The notes beneath the pieces are model-generated. The model made no database searches and was not told where the DNA came from. It was given only the letters and a program-made list of their open reading frames with translations. The position numbers and the translations under genes are program-made. From NCBI GenBank assembly GCA_018398585.1, contig JAGTTD010000001.1:2358501-2422500 (forward strand): a stretch of DNA of 64,000 nt, given 5' to 3'. This document shows positions 30,477 to 41,933 of the stretch, piece by piece. The first letter of the stretch is position 1; every line of letters begins with the position of its first letter. The stretch comes from Simmondsia chinensis. Lineage: Eukaryota > Streptophyta > Magnoliopsida > Caryophyllales > Simmondsiaceae.

Positions 30477-30770
30477 AGCATTGAATTTTATAGCAGTACG
30501 CTTTCATGTCACAAGAAGGAAGCTTATTCCCTTAGGGACATCATCTATTGGCAGACAACACCGGCGGCTTTACACGCCACTTGGGTTCAAATCCCCATTA
30601 CGGCACTTGTGGCTCCCCTTTTTGGGAATTTTAATCCTAAAAGAATATATATATATATATATATTGGATTTTTCTTGATATATTTTGCTTTTATTTACGT
30701 TATTGTACTGCAAATAAGCTTGCTTCTTGTGGCATGATAGCTTACTGCTATGAAATTCAACGTTGCATAG
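30477..30770. repeat. inverted-repeat element with tRNA-like box B inside
   Basis: The arms around 30477-30530 (GCATTGAATTTTATAGCAGT...) and 30714-30770 (...TACTGCTATGAAATTCAACG) pair with few mismatches over about 52 bp. Between them is GGGTTCAAATCCCC (near 30585-30598), which fits a polymerase III box B. A weaker box-A-like TTGGCAGACAA lies about 35 bp upstream, and an (AT)n tract follows at 30645-30665. It could be a SINE fragment inside a fold-back element. No complete tRNA cloverleaf is supported. Confidence 0.45.
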
Positions 30771-31949
30771 TTGCACTTGTGCCAAATAAATTTTGTCAAA
30801 AGGATACAATTTTCCCTCGAGAGGACGGAGGAATGTTTTAAACCCAAAATCTCTAGCTTGAAGGTTGAGTAGTTGATCACTATAGTAACTCTATCAGTCC
30901 GTCAAGTTGACAAATTTGCTGGCTTCGTGTTTCAAGGATTTAATTTCTACGAGCTTTTAGCTTCTTTTTTTTTAGGTGTTTAATGTCTATTCGGTGCTTA
31001 CTTTGGTGTATAACAAGGTAATTCATGATATTTCTGCCATTTTGGCTTTCAGAGTATTGCGTATGGTTGTATGAACTTTGTAGTATCTTTTCTGGGTGGT
31101 GTTAAATTTAGAGCAGTTTTTGTTATAGTTAGACTAATCAAGGCACATTTTTTCATTTACTTACGTTAAAAATGTCCTGACAATAATAAAAATTTGTCTT
31201 AAATTTAACACGATCTCTTTTTTTTTTCCCTTGTGATACAATCATTGCTAAAAAAAGAAAAGGCTCTTTTCAGTTCTAAAGACGTGAATGTAACTCAGTC
31301 GTATATGAAAGAAAATGGAGCAAAAGCTCTTAAATAAAGAAAAGCTCTTTCCATTAACAAAAAATATTACTCATATTAATTAAAAAAAAAGTTATTTATG
31401 TTTTAGTATTCTAACATCCTTAAAAATAATAAATAAAAAATCTGACTTTTTAATTTATAAAAAGGCTTTTAAGTTTTTCTTTTATAAAAAAAGGTCTCTA
31501 TCTGGCATATGATGATGTCATTTTCTGTCCGTAAAGTTGACATGATAACTGATTTTCTATTAACCCTACAATAAGATAATAAAAATACCTCTCATTAACT
31601 ACATTTTAAAACAAATTAAGTGATACGGATAATTTTTATATATGAATTTTATGCTTAAAAAGTAAGAAACGTATTGAAGAGTATTTCGATATTTTACTGC
31701 AACATTAATTAAAAATTAGTTGTCACGTCAGCTCTGTAAAAAAAAATGACGTCATCAAGTCGGGAAGTAGACTTTTCATTAAAACAACAAAAGTTATAGA
31801 CCTTTTTATTAATTTTAAAAAGTCGAGATTCTTTTTATTATTTTTAAAAGTAAAGAGGTCCTAAAACGTAAATAAAAAAAAAACCGCTTACAACTACTTA
31901 AACTAATTAGATAGTTGATCGAAACAAAAAACTAGCCAGACAAAATATA
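30771..31949. other. spacer without a supported gene
   Basis: Long A/T-rich sequence. The region 31200-31870 contains phrases such as AAAAGGCTTTTAAG and AAAGTCGAGATTC, suggesting decayed inverted-repeat elements, but boundaries could not be fixed. Confidence 0.3.
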
Positions 31950-32130
31950 ATGACTCGTGAGCGAATAAACAAGCCAACTCGGGGGTCTTTTGAGCCAATT
32001 CGGTCTTGGTTTGATTTGACTCATTTATTTAAACGAGCCGCCTTAAGCAAGCTGAGCCAACTCTCGAATTGGCTTTCACGAGCCCGAGCCGAACCTTAAC
32101 GAGCCGTGTCAAACCGGCTCACGAATTCAA
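31950..32130. mobile_element. fragment of the GAGCCGAGC-rich hAT-type family
   Basis: Repeated AACGAGCC, GAGCCGAACC and CGGCTCACGAATT words match the non-coding family seen at 36150, 39406, 49795, 52310, 54520 and 56385. Members of this family start TAGGGGTGTAAA where intact. No ends are visible here. Confidence 0.5.
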
Positions 32131-32184
32131 TTAAAATATGACCTTTTTTTTTTTTCTCGGTGAAGGGAAAGTTAAATCAAGAAG

Positions 32185-32232
32185 ATGCCATGCGGACAAA
32201 GTGCACCTGCTAACCCTAACGGGGGGGCATAG
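32185..32232 (+). promoter_or_regulatory. possible upstream ORF in the dehydrogenase leader
   Basis: ATG at 32185 opens 15 codons and ends at TAG 32230-32232, 15 bp before the main ATG at 32248. If transcription starts upstream of 32185, this would act as a uORF. The transcription start is not known. Confidence 0.3.
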
Positions 32233-32247
32233 AAGTAGAACAACGAC

Positions 32248-35200
32248 ATGTTGGTCCCCATAATCTCTTCCTTTCACTTGACTGGACGATCACTCCTCAG
32301 GAGACTCCACTTCGCTCCTACTCTCCATTTTCACTCTGGTAAAATTCCCCAATTATCCTACTCCAGTTTTTGTTCCAGTTCATGTTGTTTTTTTACCAAT
32401 CTTTCTGCTTTGTTTCCGTGATTTAAATGTTAGAGTTGAAATGGTTATTGAACAAGACTTGATCTAGCGGTGATGATTAATGGGGTTTAAGATGCCAACT
32501 GGGATTGTTACCCACTACTTAAAAAGAAGGAAAAAAAAAAAAAATTTACCCCCACCCGTTTTTTATGAATGCGTAAGGATAGCTGTGAATTACCTAAGGA
32601 AGTTGATTATCATAAAAGGTTAAAGCTGATGGATAAAGGGTCGAAATAGTTTTATATTTTTAGCACCATTGAGTATCGGATTGGATAGTGCAAGATTCGA
32701 CTTTGTTGAGTTTTAGTTGTAAAATTTTGGATCTTTAAAGAAAAACTTCTGTTCTTAAAGAAACTTCGTGAATATGTTATAGATTCTTAGATCTAAGTAT
32801 AAACCTGTAACTGCAGTATAGTAAGTATCAAATACGTAAATTTGCTCAAATACACAATAAAGAACATCAAGATTTTACGTGGTTCAGTCTTTAAATAAGA
32901 CTTACATCCATGGCTCCCTATTTCTAGGAAAGTCTCTCCACTATGGTCAAGTTCAACTTATTAAAGGCCAAAATCTCAAAGACAACAACGTAATACAAAT
33001 AGATCTTCAAAGTTCCTAAGATAGAAACCTTTACTGAACAAAGACAAAGCAGAAAAGAGAAGAGATACTCACAAAGAAGCCATCAAAGGCTTCTTAATGC
33101 TCCAAAGTATCAAGATCTGGACATGCAAGCCTTTACACCCACGGATCTGAAAGTTCTCCTTCAAATCGCCTCAAGAGGAAGAGAAGAGAGGGCAGTGGCT
33201 GATGAAGAATGAAGAAAATGAAAGACACGTACAAGAACCCTAAAAGAGGGTCTTATATATACACGTTAAAGCACCATCCGTGGCAAAGCTGCACATCTCA
33301 TCCCAGCCGTTCAATTCAAACGCATCAACGGTCCAGATTCACCATAAACAAACACAAGCAGGGGGCCCGGATAATTGATGCGTGTCAGCCAATTTTAACA
33401 GATTTGGGAAGCTTCCTCAGGAAGCCTCGGGCAGCAGAGGATCACTCATGGGCAGGGGCACGGGTAGGTAAATATTACATACAGGCAGGGGCAAAATGGT
33501 CAACTATCATAATGACCTGATTTAAAAATACAATTTATATTTACCCTTGAACATACTAATATTTACATCATGTGCCACTCAAGATAAAATAAAATAAACT
33601 TGATACAACATATATTCCTTTGTCTACTTGATCTATAATACTTGAACGATACTTGACTAAGTTAATAATCGTCATAATTAGGTCATATAGAGACCAATAA
33701 ATCAACAGACTTTTATTTTATGCTTATATTATGTTAACGTTGGAAGTGTATAAAGGAATCAAACCGTGACAAGCTTAAGGTGATGGGTGATGAGCTATGA
33801 ATTATTTTATACTCTAACATTGCCCCTTACATGATGGAACATTGAACTTAAAGCATGGATAACGCATTTGTCCACCTTTTACATTGGTCTAAATCAAGTT
33901 AATATTGAAAGGAGGTGTTATTGGTCAACAAGGCTCTGATTTATGTTAAGGAACCAATTTCAAAAGTTTATGTTGCTGAGTGAAAGCCCGTGAATGATTT
34001 TATATTCGAACAAAAGAGAAAATGTTGAATTGGAACTGTTTTATTTAACTGAAGAGCTCAGTTTGATATGCTATGAGAGATTCATCGACCAAACAATTAT
34101 AATGATTACGTATTTGAAGTGAACATTTGTTGGGCTTATGTGGGTTCTTTTGTATACTAGCTTTGTCAGTGATTATAAATACATCTAAGACTTGCGCAAG
34201 CAGTTATATTACGAGTCATTCCCTAGTTCTTTTCTCCTGGCAATAGTAAAAATTTCTGTGATGCTTTGCTGACATAGGCATAATTGGGTGAATCTGGTAA
34301 ATCTTGTGTTGTACTTTTGCTTTTTTTGTTCATTCTTTCATTTTCTACTTTATCTTGTACTTAACAAAATTCTACATTTTACCATTCCTGATAAGTTTGA
34401 TGATTTTTCAATAAACCCACTATCTCAAATGCTTTAACGAATGGAAGAAAGTCCAGGAATGGCTTTATACTCTAACAATACCCCTGCACAATTTCCATTG
34501 GGGCTTTCAAGCACTGATATTGCACAGGCCCAGTTCAAATCTTATGCTTAAATTATGTGGATATTGAAAAATGAAGGCTTATGGGATTCGAACTTGTGAC
34601 CTCTTGTTAACAAGGCTCTAATACCATGGTCAATATCATGGAACCAACTATCGCGAAAGCTTAAGTTGATGGATGAGAGTGCTAGAATAGTTTTATACTC
34701 TTAACATATTTTCTCCATTGCAGATCCATTTGGGAGTGACCAGAAAATGGTGGGTAGTGAACAGCAAGTGACTCGTGTTCTATTTTGTGGGCCTCAGTTT
34801 CCTTGTTCTCACAAGTATACCAAAGAGTACTTGAGTCCATATTCCTATGTACAGGTATTTACACTCTTTGCTAATGTTTTGGAGTATAGTGAAATCTGGA
34901 TAATGGTTGTAGAAATTTGTCTAGTTTAAGAAATTAATTCCATTGTAGAAATTTGTATGTCATCTACATTTGGTCCGTTTAAGGTTGATGTGAGATTAAA
35001 GACATACAATCAGGGTGATGAAATTTTTTATTATTTTTTTTATCAGCAAAAGAAATAATATTAAGAGAGAGATTGTACAAAGAGTCAAGGACAAGATATC
35101 CTTAAAATTATAAAAATCAAGAATAAAAACCATAAACTAATAACATAAAGCCCCCCAATCCCTTTGCAAAGTAACTAAGGCTATGTCAGCAAACCCCCAA

Positions 35201-38150
35201 AGCCGTTTATCCAAAGGTGCTATGAATATATTGTTGTCTAAAAAAATTTTAGTTTTTACTTCGAGTTTTGCTTTAAAGGAGAAGCACTATTTTCTTGCTT
35301 CTGTGTAAAAGTGGAAAATAGGTTCTATTTTTTATATAAAAGCACTCTCTTTTCTGGCCAAACACCCTTAAATTTTGGAGGGGAAAAAAAAAAAAAAAAG
35401 CTTTTTCTAGGTGGGAAAAAAAGGTTTGGCTAAACAAGCCCTTGATGTGCTATACTAACCGCAGAAATGACCGCTAATATGGGCAACACAGGGTTCACAA
35501 ATTGCCATAACAAATATATTTACATGTTGAAGGTAGAAGGATCAAGTATATGAAGCAGCATGAACTTCCATGAAATGAATACAGAAGAGAGAATTTCCTC
35601 TCTCAAAACGCTCAACATGTGCTAGCATCCACAAATTTAAATTCTGACAAGTCTAAAAAAGTTCAAATTTTATGGTGTTTGTAGGTTGATGATGTTCCGC
35701 TTGATGATGTGCCCAATGTTATTGGCAACTATCATATCTGTGTTCCTAAAATGATGCGACTCAACTCAGATATTATTTCTCGGGCAAAGGAGATGAAGCT
35801 TATACTACAGTTCGGCGTTGGGCTGGAGGGTAAATGTCGGCAGTCTTATGATTGTTCTGAAATTTGAATAGTAACGCATTTGATGTTCATGTGATTGTAA
35901 CTCGTTTCGCGATATGGCATGATTTATACAATGCACATATTTTTCAATGCAGGCGTCGGTGTTGATGCAGCGACAAAAAATGGAATTAAAGTTGGGAGAA
36001 TTCCAGGAAATGATACTGGAAATGCTGCATCATGTGCAGAAATGGCAATATACCTGATGTTAGGTCTTCTCCGTAAGCAAGTGGGTTTCATTTGCTTTAT
36101 GAGTCTGATAGTTCTAGACCTAGCTCGAGTTTTTGATCACTATTTTATATAGGGGTGTAAATCAGTCATAAAGCTTGAAAGACTCATCTGATTTCCAGCT
36201 CAAACCAAGTCGAGTTGGCTCGTTTGACTTAACAAGCCGAGCTTGAGAGTTTGAATGTGCTTAAATGAGCATATCCTAATACCACTTATTAGTATAAATA
36301 TGTGGAATAAGTCAAGTTTGAGCCTAAAAGATCCGAGCTCGAGCCTATATGAGTCTAGATTGAGCTTTAGTGAGCCTAAATAGGTCAAACTAAGCTTGGA
36401 TCTTGTTTAGCTGATTTCAAGCTCATCCGAGCTGAGTCTAAGCCTAAGCCAAGCTAAATCTTGACAAACCGAGTTTCGAGCTTCCTCTCAAGCATAACCT
36501 ACTTAGGTAAATGTTAATTATTATTTCGCTTGAGACACAAGGCCTTCCCTTTCTAGAGTCTCATAGCTTCTCTGGCTAGTGTTCTCACAGTTCGAACTTA
36601 TTTTGGCAGAAGGAGATGGAAAACTCTATTAAGCTGAGAAAGCTTGGGGAACCTGCTGGTGAAACCTTGTTTGGAAAAACGGTGAGTTTGAATTTATCCT
36701 TGCTGGTTATTTAGCTGAGGGATGACCAAGTATATCCTTTTGCTTCTTTTTAAAAGCTCTTCATTGGATTTAACGGATACATGAATCACGATATTGCATA
36801 ATGATGTACTTTGATCCCTGTAGCCAACCCCACTTTAATATAAAGTTATAAGTTCTTGGAAGTATCATTGATGGCCAATCCTTCCTTTTCGTCTGATAAG
36901 ACCACGTAAAAATGGATCGCATGCTTGTTTTGTGCAGTTTTAGATTGATGAAACACTATCATCAAGGCAAACTTTCTTTGTATTTGTTCATTGCACGAAC
37001 TATTGCTTGTGATACTTTCTTCTATATGGACAAATACATATGATCTGTTAGTTGACATTAACTATAATGATATTTATAGGAAATAGAAGTTGGAGTCCTA
37101 TCTGATAAAGGACTCCTAATCTAATAAAAACTACTAATCCTAATAGATAAAAATATAGTTTCTAGATAAAGTCAAGTCCTAGATGAGATCAGAATCCATC
37201 GAAGTGTGTCCATTTCTTCTAGGATCTCAATCAAAGAGGTTTCTTTCCTTGGGAGGTTCATTTTAAAGTGGTTATTAAAAACAGCTGTATTTTCTAGAAC
37301 AGAAGATGCCCTAGCTGTAGGAAGATCATTGATCCTATTACAGGTGGGCCACTTCTGCTTTTCTTGTTCACTACCGATGAAATTCTAAGTTCATAGAAAT
37401 GTTAAAAGATATGAACATGCGCTTGTCGACCATACTTCACTAGTTTTATTTTGTAATACTTTTCCATGTTAGCAATCATTCTATAAAGTTCTTCCCAATC
37501 TCGTTTTTCTTGTAGGTTTTCATTCTGGGATTTGGAAATATTGGACATGAATTGGCAAAGCGTTTGAGACCGTTCGGTGTTAGAATCCTTGCAACTAAAC
37601 GTAGTTGGGCAACACATTTGCAACAGCCTGGCGAAGTAAATGGTTTGATACTTAGCTCGATAACCGCCTGTACTTGCTTTTCTTGTTTCATTTGTTGTGA
37701 CTAAAAACATCTTGTTTCTTTGCATAATTTCATAGCAACAATCACAAATATAAAAAATGCTCTCCTCCATTGGGGAAATTGACTTCCTTCCCTATGGAGC
37801 AGAAAACATGTTCCATCATGTCACAGCGTAATTTTCACTTTAACTTTAACTTGGCCAAGTATGAACCTCGTACAAATTTATAGAATGGAACAATTTTATT
37901 CAACTAAAACGACAATTTCAATTAGAGCCTTTGTCCTGATTTTTCCCCGTTTCTTTGCATGTTACCTGCGGCAATTAAACTTCATTTTTTTATGTTCTCT
38001 TCAGCATCATCTATAGAAACAAACGCTATTGATACTTTTGTCGATGAGAAAGGCTGCCATGACAACGACATATACAAATTTGCGAGCATGGCAGACATAG
38101 TTGCTTGCTGCTTGAATATGAACCATGAGACTGTAAGTATCTGCCTGTCT

Positions 38151-38181
<31 letters not shown>

Positions 38182-39898
38182 TCTCCCCCCCCCCCCCCCC
38201 TTCTTTATGTGTCAAGCCTTTTATCTGATGCTGACTAGAGCTCTGGACGTTTTTGTGTATAGGTCGGTATTATAAATGATTCGTTTATGTCGTCGATGAA
38301 GAAGGTGCGTTAGGCATATGCCATCCTCAAGTAAGCTACTTTTTGTTATGTTTTCTGTGTGTGCTTTTTCCAAAAAGAATATTCGAGCATAATATTTTTG
38401 GGTACTTTCGAGTTTTCTTCATTGGTTTTGAGGTGCCGTCTATTATTTGACTTGTTTCTTTGGATAACTTTACCGTCATATTTGTTACCTTTCCCATCGT
38501 ACTATCTGCCCAAACATACCACCCGGGGGGGAGGGGGGTTTGAGTTGTAAGTCCTGCCATTTGGTTACACCAACACCTGGCAATGCGCGAGATGAACTTC
38601 ATACCCAAGACCTTGTGCTTGAAGAACTGAGAATTTAACCACTACATCAACTCGAACAACTCAAATATCTTGGAACTACCCGTGCCATGTGAACCTCTCT
38701 TGAAGTAGCGGAGCAATATAAAGTAGATTATAAAATTTGACTGTATTATAGTTTATATGCAAGACTAACTATTTCCAGCGGTACTCTGCAACATTTTTCC
38801 TCACGTCAAACAATTAAAATTTCGATTCTTTGTTGTTGTACTGTTCAGGGCGCTTATTTGGTAAATGTTGCACGAGGAGGTCTCCTGAATTATGATGCTG
38901 TTTTCAATAATTTGAAGTCAGGACATTTGGGTGGCTTGGCGATCGATGTGACTTGGACTGAACCATTTGATCCTAGCGATCCGATTCTGAAGTTCCCGAA
39001 TGTTCTGATCACACCTCATGTTGCTGGCGTTACAGAACGTTCCTATCGATCCATGGCTAAGGTATGCAAAGATCTTCATGTTGTCGAATCGCCCCATTCA
39101 ATAAATAGTCATTTGCTTATGTTACATAGCAGTACATTCCCTATGTCTAGTCAACTTAGTAAGAGTTACTGCTAATGGGCTCCTTGATCGAGCATTTAAA
39201 TTGTTAGTTTAAATGTCCCTATGAGCCGAGTTAAAGCCCAAATAACTTGTGCTTGAGCCAAAATGAGCCTAGTTCAAGCATAAGAGCTGGGTTCAAACTC
39301 AATTTGACTAAGTCGAGTTAAAGCTCAAAGTCTCTAGATTCTATGAGCCTTGATCTGTGCAAAAGTACTGGCAATTTCTATTCTTTATAGGATTCTACAT
39401 ACCCATAGGGGTGTAAACAAGCCAAGTCAACTCCGAGCACCCTCTTGTTCTAACTCTAACTCGAACTTGGTAACACTTATCGAGTTTTTTAACCTTTGTT
39501 TGAACTCAGTTCAGTGAGATATTAGAATGTTCTATACTCGATTTGACTCAACTTGTTAACCTGATCGAGCAATTAACAAGCAACTAACGGACTCATAGTG
39601 AGCCTGTTTCACACCATTTGCAAACGCTAATGAGTTGAGCATCCGTTTGTCCGAACTCAACTCAAGAAGCTATCAAGCCCCCCAAAATGAACATGAACGA
39701 GCACTAATCAATTACAAACACGAAGTTGATCAAACATTTGGGTCATAATGAATCCAATCAGTCCACTACAGATGTAATTTGCCTGTTGCTCTCTCATGCC
39801 TGGTGATTGATGGACTGCTAAATGTGCAGGTGGTGGGAGACGTAGCACTCCAAGTTCATGAAGGAAAACCCATGACCGGTATCGAAATCGTCAACTAA
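32248..39898 (+). CDS. D-isomer-specific 2-hydroxyacid dehydrogenase (ten exons)
   Basis: Exons by eye: 32248-32338, 34724-34854, 35685-35829, 35953-36080, 36610-36681, 37516-37642, 38005-38132, 38263-38304, 38849-39061, 39830-39898; total 381 residues. All junctions are GT/AG and keep frame; the exon 6 donor (ATG-GTTTGA) is weak and chosen because only it fits the phase. The NAD-binding fold has ILGFGNIGHELAKRL (glycines near 194-199). The family's catalytic Arg is in NVARGG (R297), Glu in DVTWTEPFDP (E326) and His in TPHVAG (H345). The enzyme class oxidises or reduces 2-hydroxy/2-oxo acids with NAD(P); the substrate is unknown. The first 30 residues (MLVPIISSFHLTGRSLLRRL...) are basic and lack acids, suggesting organelle import. 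An internal ATG at 34747 is an alternative start. It is closest to the plant 3-phosphoglycerate dehydrogenase-like family. Confidence 0.88.
32618..32672 (-). repeat. degenerate TRIM LTR in intron 1
   Basis: AAGGTTAAAGCTGATGGATA ... AATAGTTTTATATTTTTAGC matches the minus strand of the 72-bp TRIM LTR. No TSD was found. Confidence 0.5.
32704..33707 (-). mobile_element. solo LTR (1004 bp) in intron 1 of the dehydrogenase gene
   Basis: It starts TGTTGAG and ends ATCAACA, with TSD GACTT at 32699-32703 and 33708-33712. On the minus strand a TATA box (plus GTCTTATATATACACG, near 33248-33263) sits well inside the LTR. The TTTACGTGGTTCAGTC block near 32877-32892 is typical of the 3' part of plant copia LTRs. 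The plus-strand frame at 33209-33520 lies within the LTR and is not a gene. Confidence 0.88.
33757..34012 (-). mobile_element. TRIM retrotransposon in intron 1
   Basis: Minus-strand member of the 72-bp-LTR family. LTRs are at about 33757-33819 and 33944-34012, and a decayed primer-binding site (plus GGCTCTGATTT) adjoins the right LTR. Confidence 0.75.
34434..34706 (-). mobile_element. TRIM retrotransposon in intron 1
   Basis: The right LTR is 34627-34706, ending CTCTTAACA. The primer-binding site (plus GGCTCTAATACCA) is at 34614-34626. The left LTR ends TACTCTAACA at 34477. It finishes only 18 bp before the exon 2 acceptor at 34721-34723, so its LTR supplies sequence close to the branch point and polypyrimidine tract. 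Confidence 0.78.
35030..35445. other. transposon debris in intron 2
   Basis: T-run plus ATCAGCAAAAGAAATAATAT near 35036-35065 resembles a LINE 3' end on the minus strand. From about 35225, GCTTTAAAGGAGAAGCACTA and TCTGGCCAAACACCC resemble a Harbinger/hAT MITE. Boundaries are uncertain. Confidence 0.35.
36150..36500. mobile_element. hAT-type GAGCTCGAG-rich element in intron 4
   Basis: It begins TAGGGGTGTAAATCAG, the terminal sequence of this family, and continues with GAGCTTGAG, CCGAGCTCGAGCC and CAAGCTCATCCGAGC words. The right end is not clear. It lies between exons 4 and 5. Confidence 0.55.
38151..38200. repeat. poly(C) tract in intron 7
   Basis: Twenty-nine C, then TCTCT, then sixteen C, beginning 18 bp after the exon 7 donor (38133). 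On the minus strand it is a long G run that could form a G-quadruplex. Confidence 0.9.
39180..39770. mobile_element. one or two GAGCTCGAG-rich hAT-type elements in intron 9
   Basis: A first decayed block lies at 39180-39400. A second starts TAGGGGTGTAAACAAGCC at 39406 and contains TCCGAGCACCCTC, AACCTGATCGAGC and GAACTCAACTC words. The right boundary is not found. Confidence 0.5.
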
Positions 39899-41236
39899 GT
39901 TCATCCCTTTCTGAAACTTCCGCTGAGATGCTGTTGCATTCTTTTTATTGAATCTGCTCCTGTTTGTGCTAGTCTGATTAATCTTAAGAGTGATTGCTAC
40001 TTGTGTATTCGTTGCTAGACGAGTCAAATTTAGTATGCGGTCGGTATTCCTTAATAAACAGGATAACGTTGTTACTAGAGTAAAAATGTTAATGTTAGAG
40101 TAACTTGGTAAAAGCTTGTAACTATGATTCACTACAAGTCACATCATTACTCTGGCAATAACATTTTTTCCTTGGCAACACCACCCGATAAATGTCCTCA
40201 TGTGTTGCGAATGCATTGTTGCAAGTATAAACTTTGGATTTTGGAAACTGGGGCTCTATGTGGTTAGCAATCTTGGATCTGAGGTAAAATGGAAGAGCGC
40301 ATTAGATTTGGATGGATCGACTAAGAGGGTGTGAATCAAAGTGGATTAAGGCAGAAGAAAAAAAAAAATTGGGTATATTACATATTAATACGCTAAGATT
40401 TGGTATAATAATTTTTTAGTTCACAAATTTTTTGAAATTTTTTTTTAGTCCAAAAAATTATATATATTTAATAAAATAGTCTAAAATATATATGAAATTA
40501 ACAAATAATGACAAGTTTTATATCTTTTTACACTATTGTTTAGATTATTTTATTAAATAAATATAAGTTTTGGATTAAAAAAATATTATCACACAATTTA
40601 TGTATTAAAAAATTGACATATTAAACTTAGGGTACTAATATATAATTTATTCAAAAAAATTTCTCCAAAAGTTTTCTTGAAAATAAATGAGTTCTCTGGA
40701 TAGCTAGCCTAGCTTGTAGAGAGAGCCCGTAGGAAAATGCCCATTTCTCAGTCCCCTAGGGGTAAAGGAAAGTAAGGGTAATAAGGATAAATTTTTATCC
40801 CTGTTTGACAAAATATTTAAAGGGTAATAGAGGATAACGGGGGTATCTTTTTACCCCCATTTTCTCTAACCCTCAAATTGAGGAGTAAAGGAGGGTAGGA
40901 TAAGTTATTCTTACCCATTTATTCAATTGTTAAACATGAGTAATTTATTTACTCCTATTTATTCTTATTTCTCTTAATTTAATATATCTAAATAAGAGTA
41001 TAATATAACTTTATCCTTTTCCTTTTTGTCCCTCTTTATCCTTTCCTTTTCTACCCTTTTTACCCCGTTTACCTAATTGCTAAAAAAAGGCATAAAGTTC
41101 ACAAGCCAGATTAGTGTATGTAATGAACACGTGCCCCACACTCTTGTGTCATATTGATTGGAGGGGTTTCAGGCCATCGAACTCCAGATTCGAGGCACCT
41201 TTTCCTACACTGATCTTACTAATTTAAAAAGGACTT
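39899..41236. other. 3' flank with small inverted-repeat elements
   Basis: The dehydrogenase 3' UTR should lie just after 39898. At about 40368-40651 the ends GGGTATATTACATATTAATA and ...TACTAATATATAATTTATTC pair, giving a MITE of about 280 bp. Around 40755-41080 runs of TAAGGGTAATAAGG and CCTTTTTACCCC suggest a second palindromic element. No gene is supported. Confidence 0.4.
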
Positions 41237-41820
41237 TTTTTTTTTTTTTTTTTTTTTTACTAAAAATCATTTATATTTTAGATAAAGTATTCAAAAATCA
41301 TTAAATTTTTTTAATTTTTCAATAACATACCAAATGTTTCAAAAAAATTTCTATGTTACAACTTACGCATGCCTAATGTTGACGCCGTTAATAGTCGGTT
41401 AAAATAACTGTGAAATTACTAAACTACCTTTAATAGAACTTGTTTTTTCTCAATGAATTATAAACGAGTTTAAAAATAAAAAATACGTCTATTTTTTTTT
41501 GTTGCAAAAACCTGTAGCAGTACACCGAACTCTTAGCAATTTTACAAATTCAAAGGTGAAGGGTAATTTCGTTATTTGTAGCATACATTACTTAACATAA
41601 TTTAATTAAATTAAGTTAAACTTGATATTTTGATACATTTATACCCTCAAAACGCGGCATTATATTTGATGGAAAGTTAACGATATTAGCATTAAATATG
41701 ATATTAAAAAAATTTAGATATAACTTTAAAAAATTAGAAAACTTAAATAATTTTATGAGTTTTAGAAAAAAAATACTGAATACACACCCGTATTTTCAAT
41801 TTAGAAAAGACATTATGTAA
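41237..41820. mobile_element. palindromic AT-rich element (family with GACGCCGTTAA arms)
   Basis: A T25-type run is followed by CAAAAATCATTAAATTTTTT. The right part reads the complement (AAAAAATTTAGATATAACTT...). Conserved words are ATGTTGACGCCGTTAA on the left and AAAGTTAACGATATTAGCAT on the right. Related pieces lie at 58930-59110 and at the window end (63580-64000). Confidence 0.5.
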
Positions 41821-41933
41821 GGTTGGTAGTATAATAAAATATGTATTTGTTATGTTATAGTACATATAATTTGTAATTGAATATTTCTTATTTATACTTC
41901 CATGTACAAAGCCAAAGAAGCATATATTATTAC

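Noticed and set aside
30570..30610. A tRNA gene
   Set aside because: Only a box B and a weak box A are present. Acceptor and anticodon stems do not pair.
33209..33520. 103-codon plus-strand frame
   Set aside because: It falls entirely inside the solo LTR at 32704-33707 in an intron and has no domain features.
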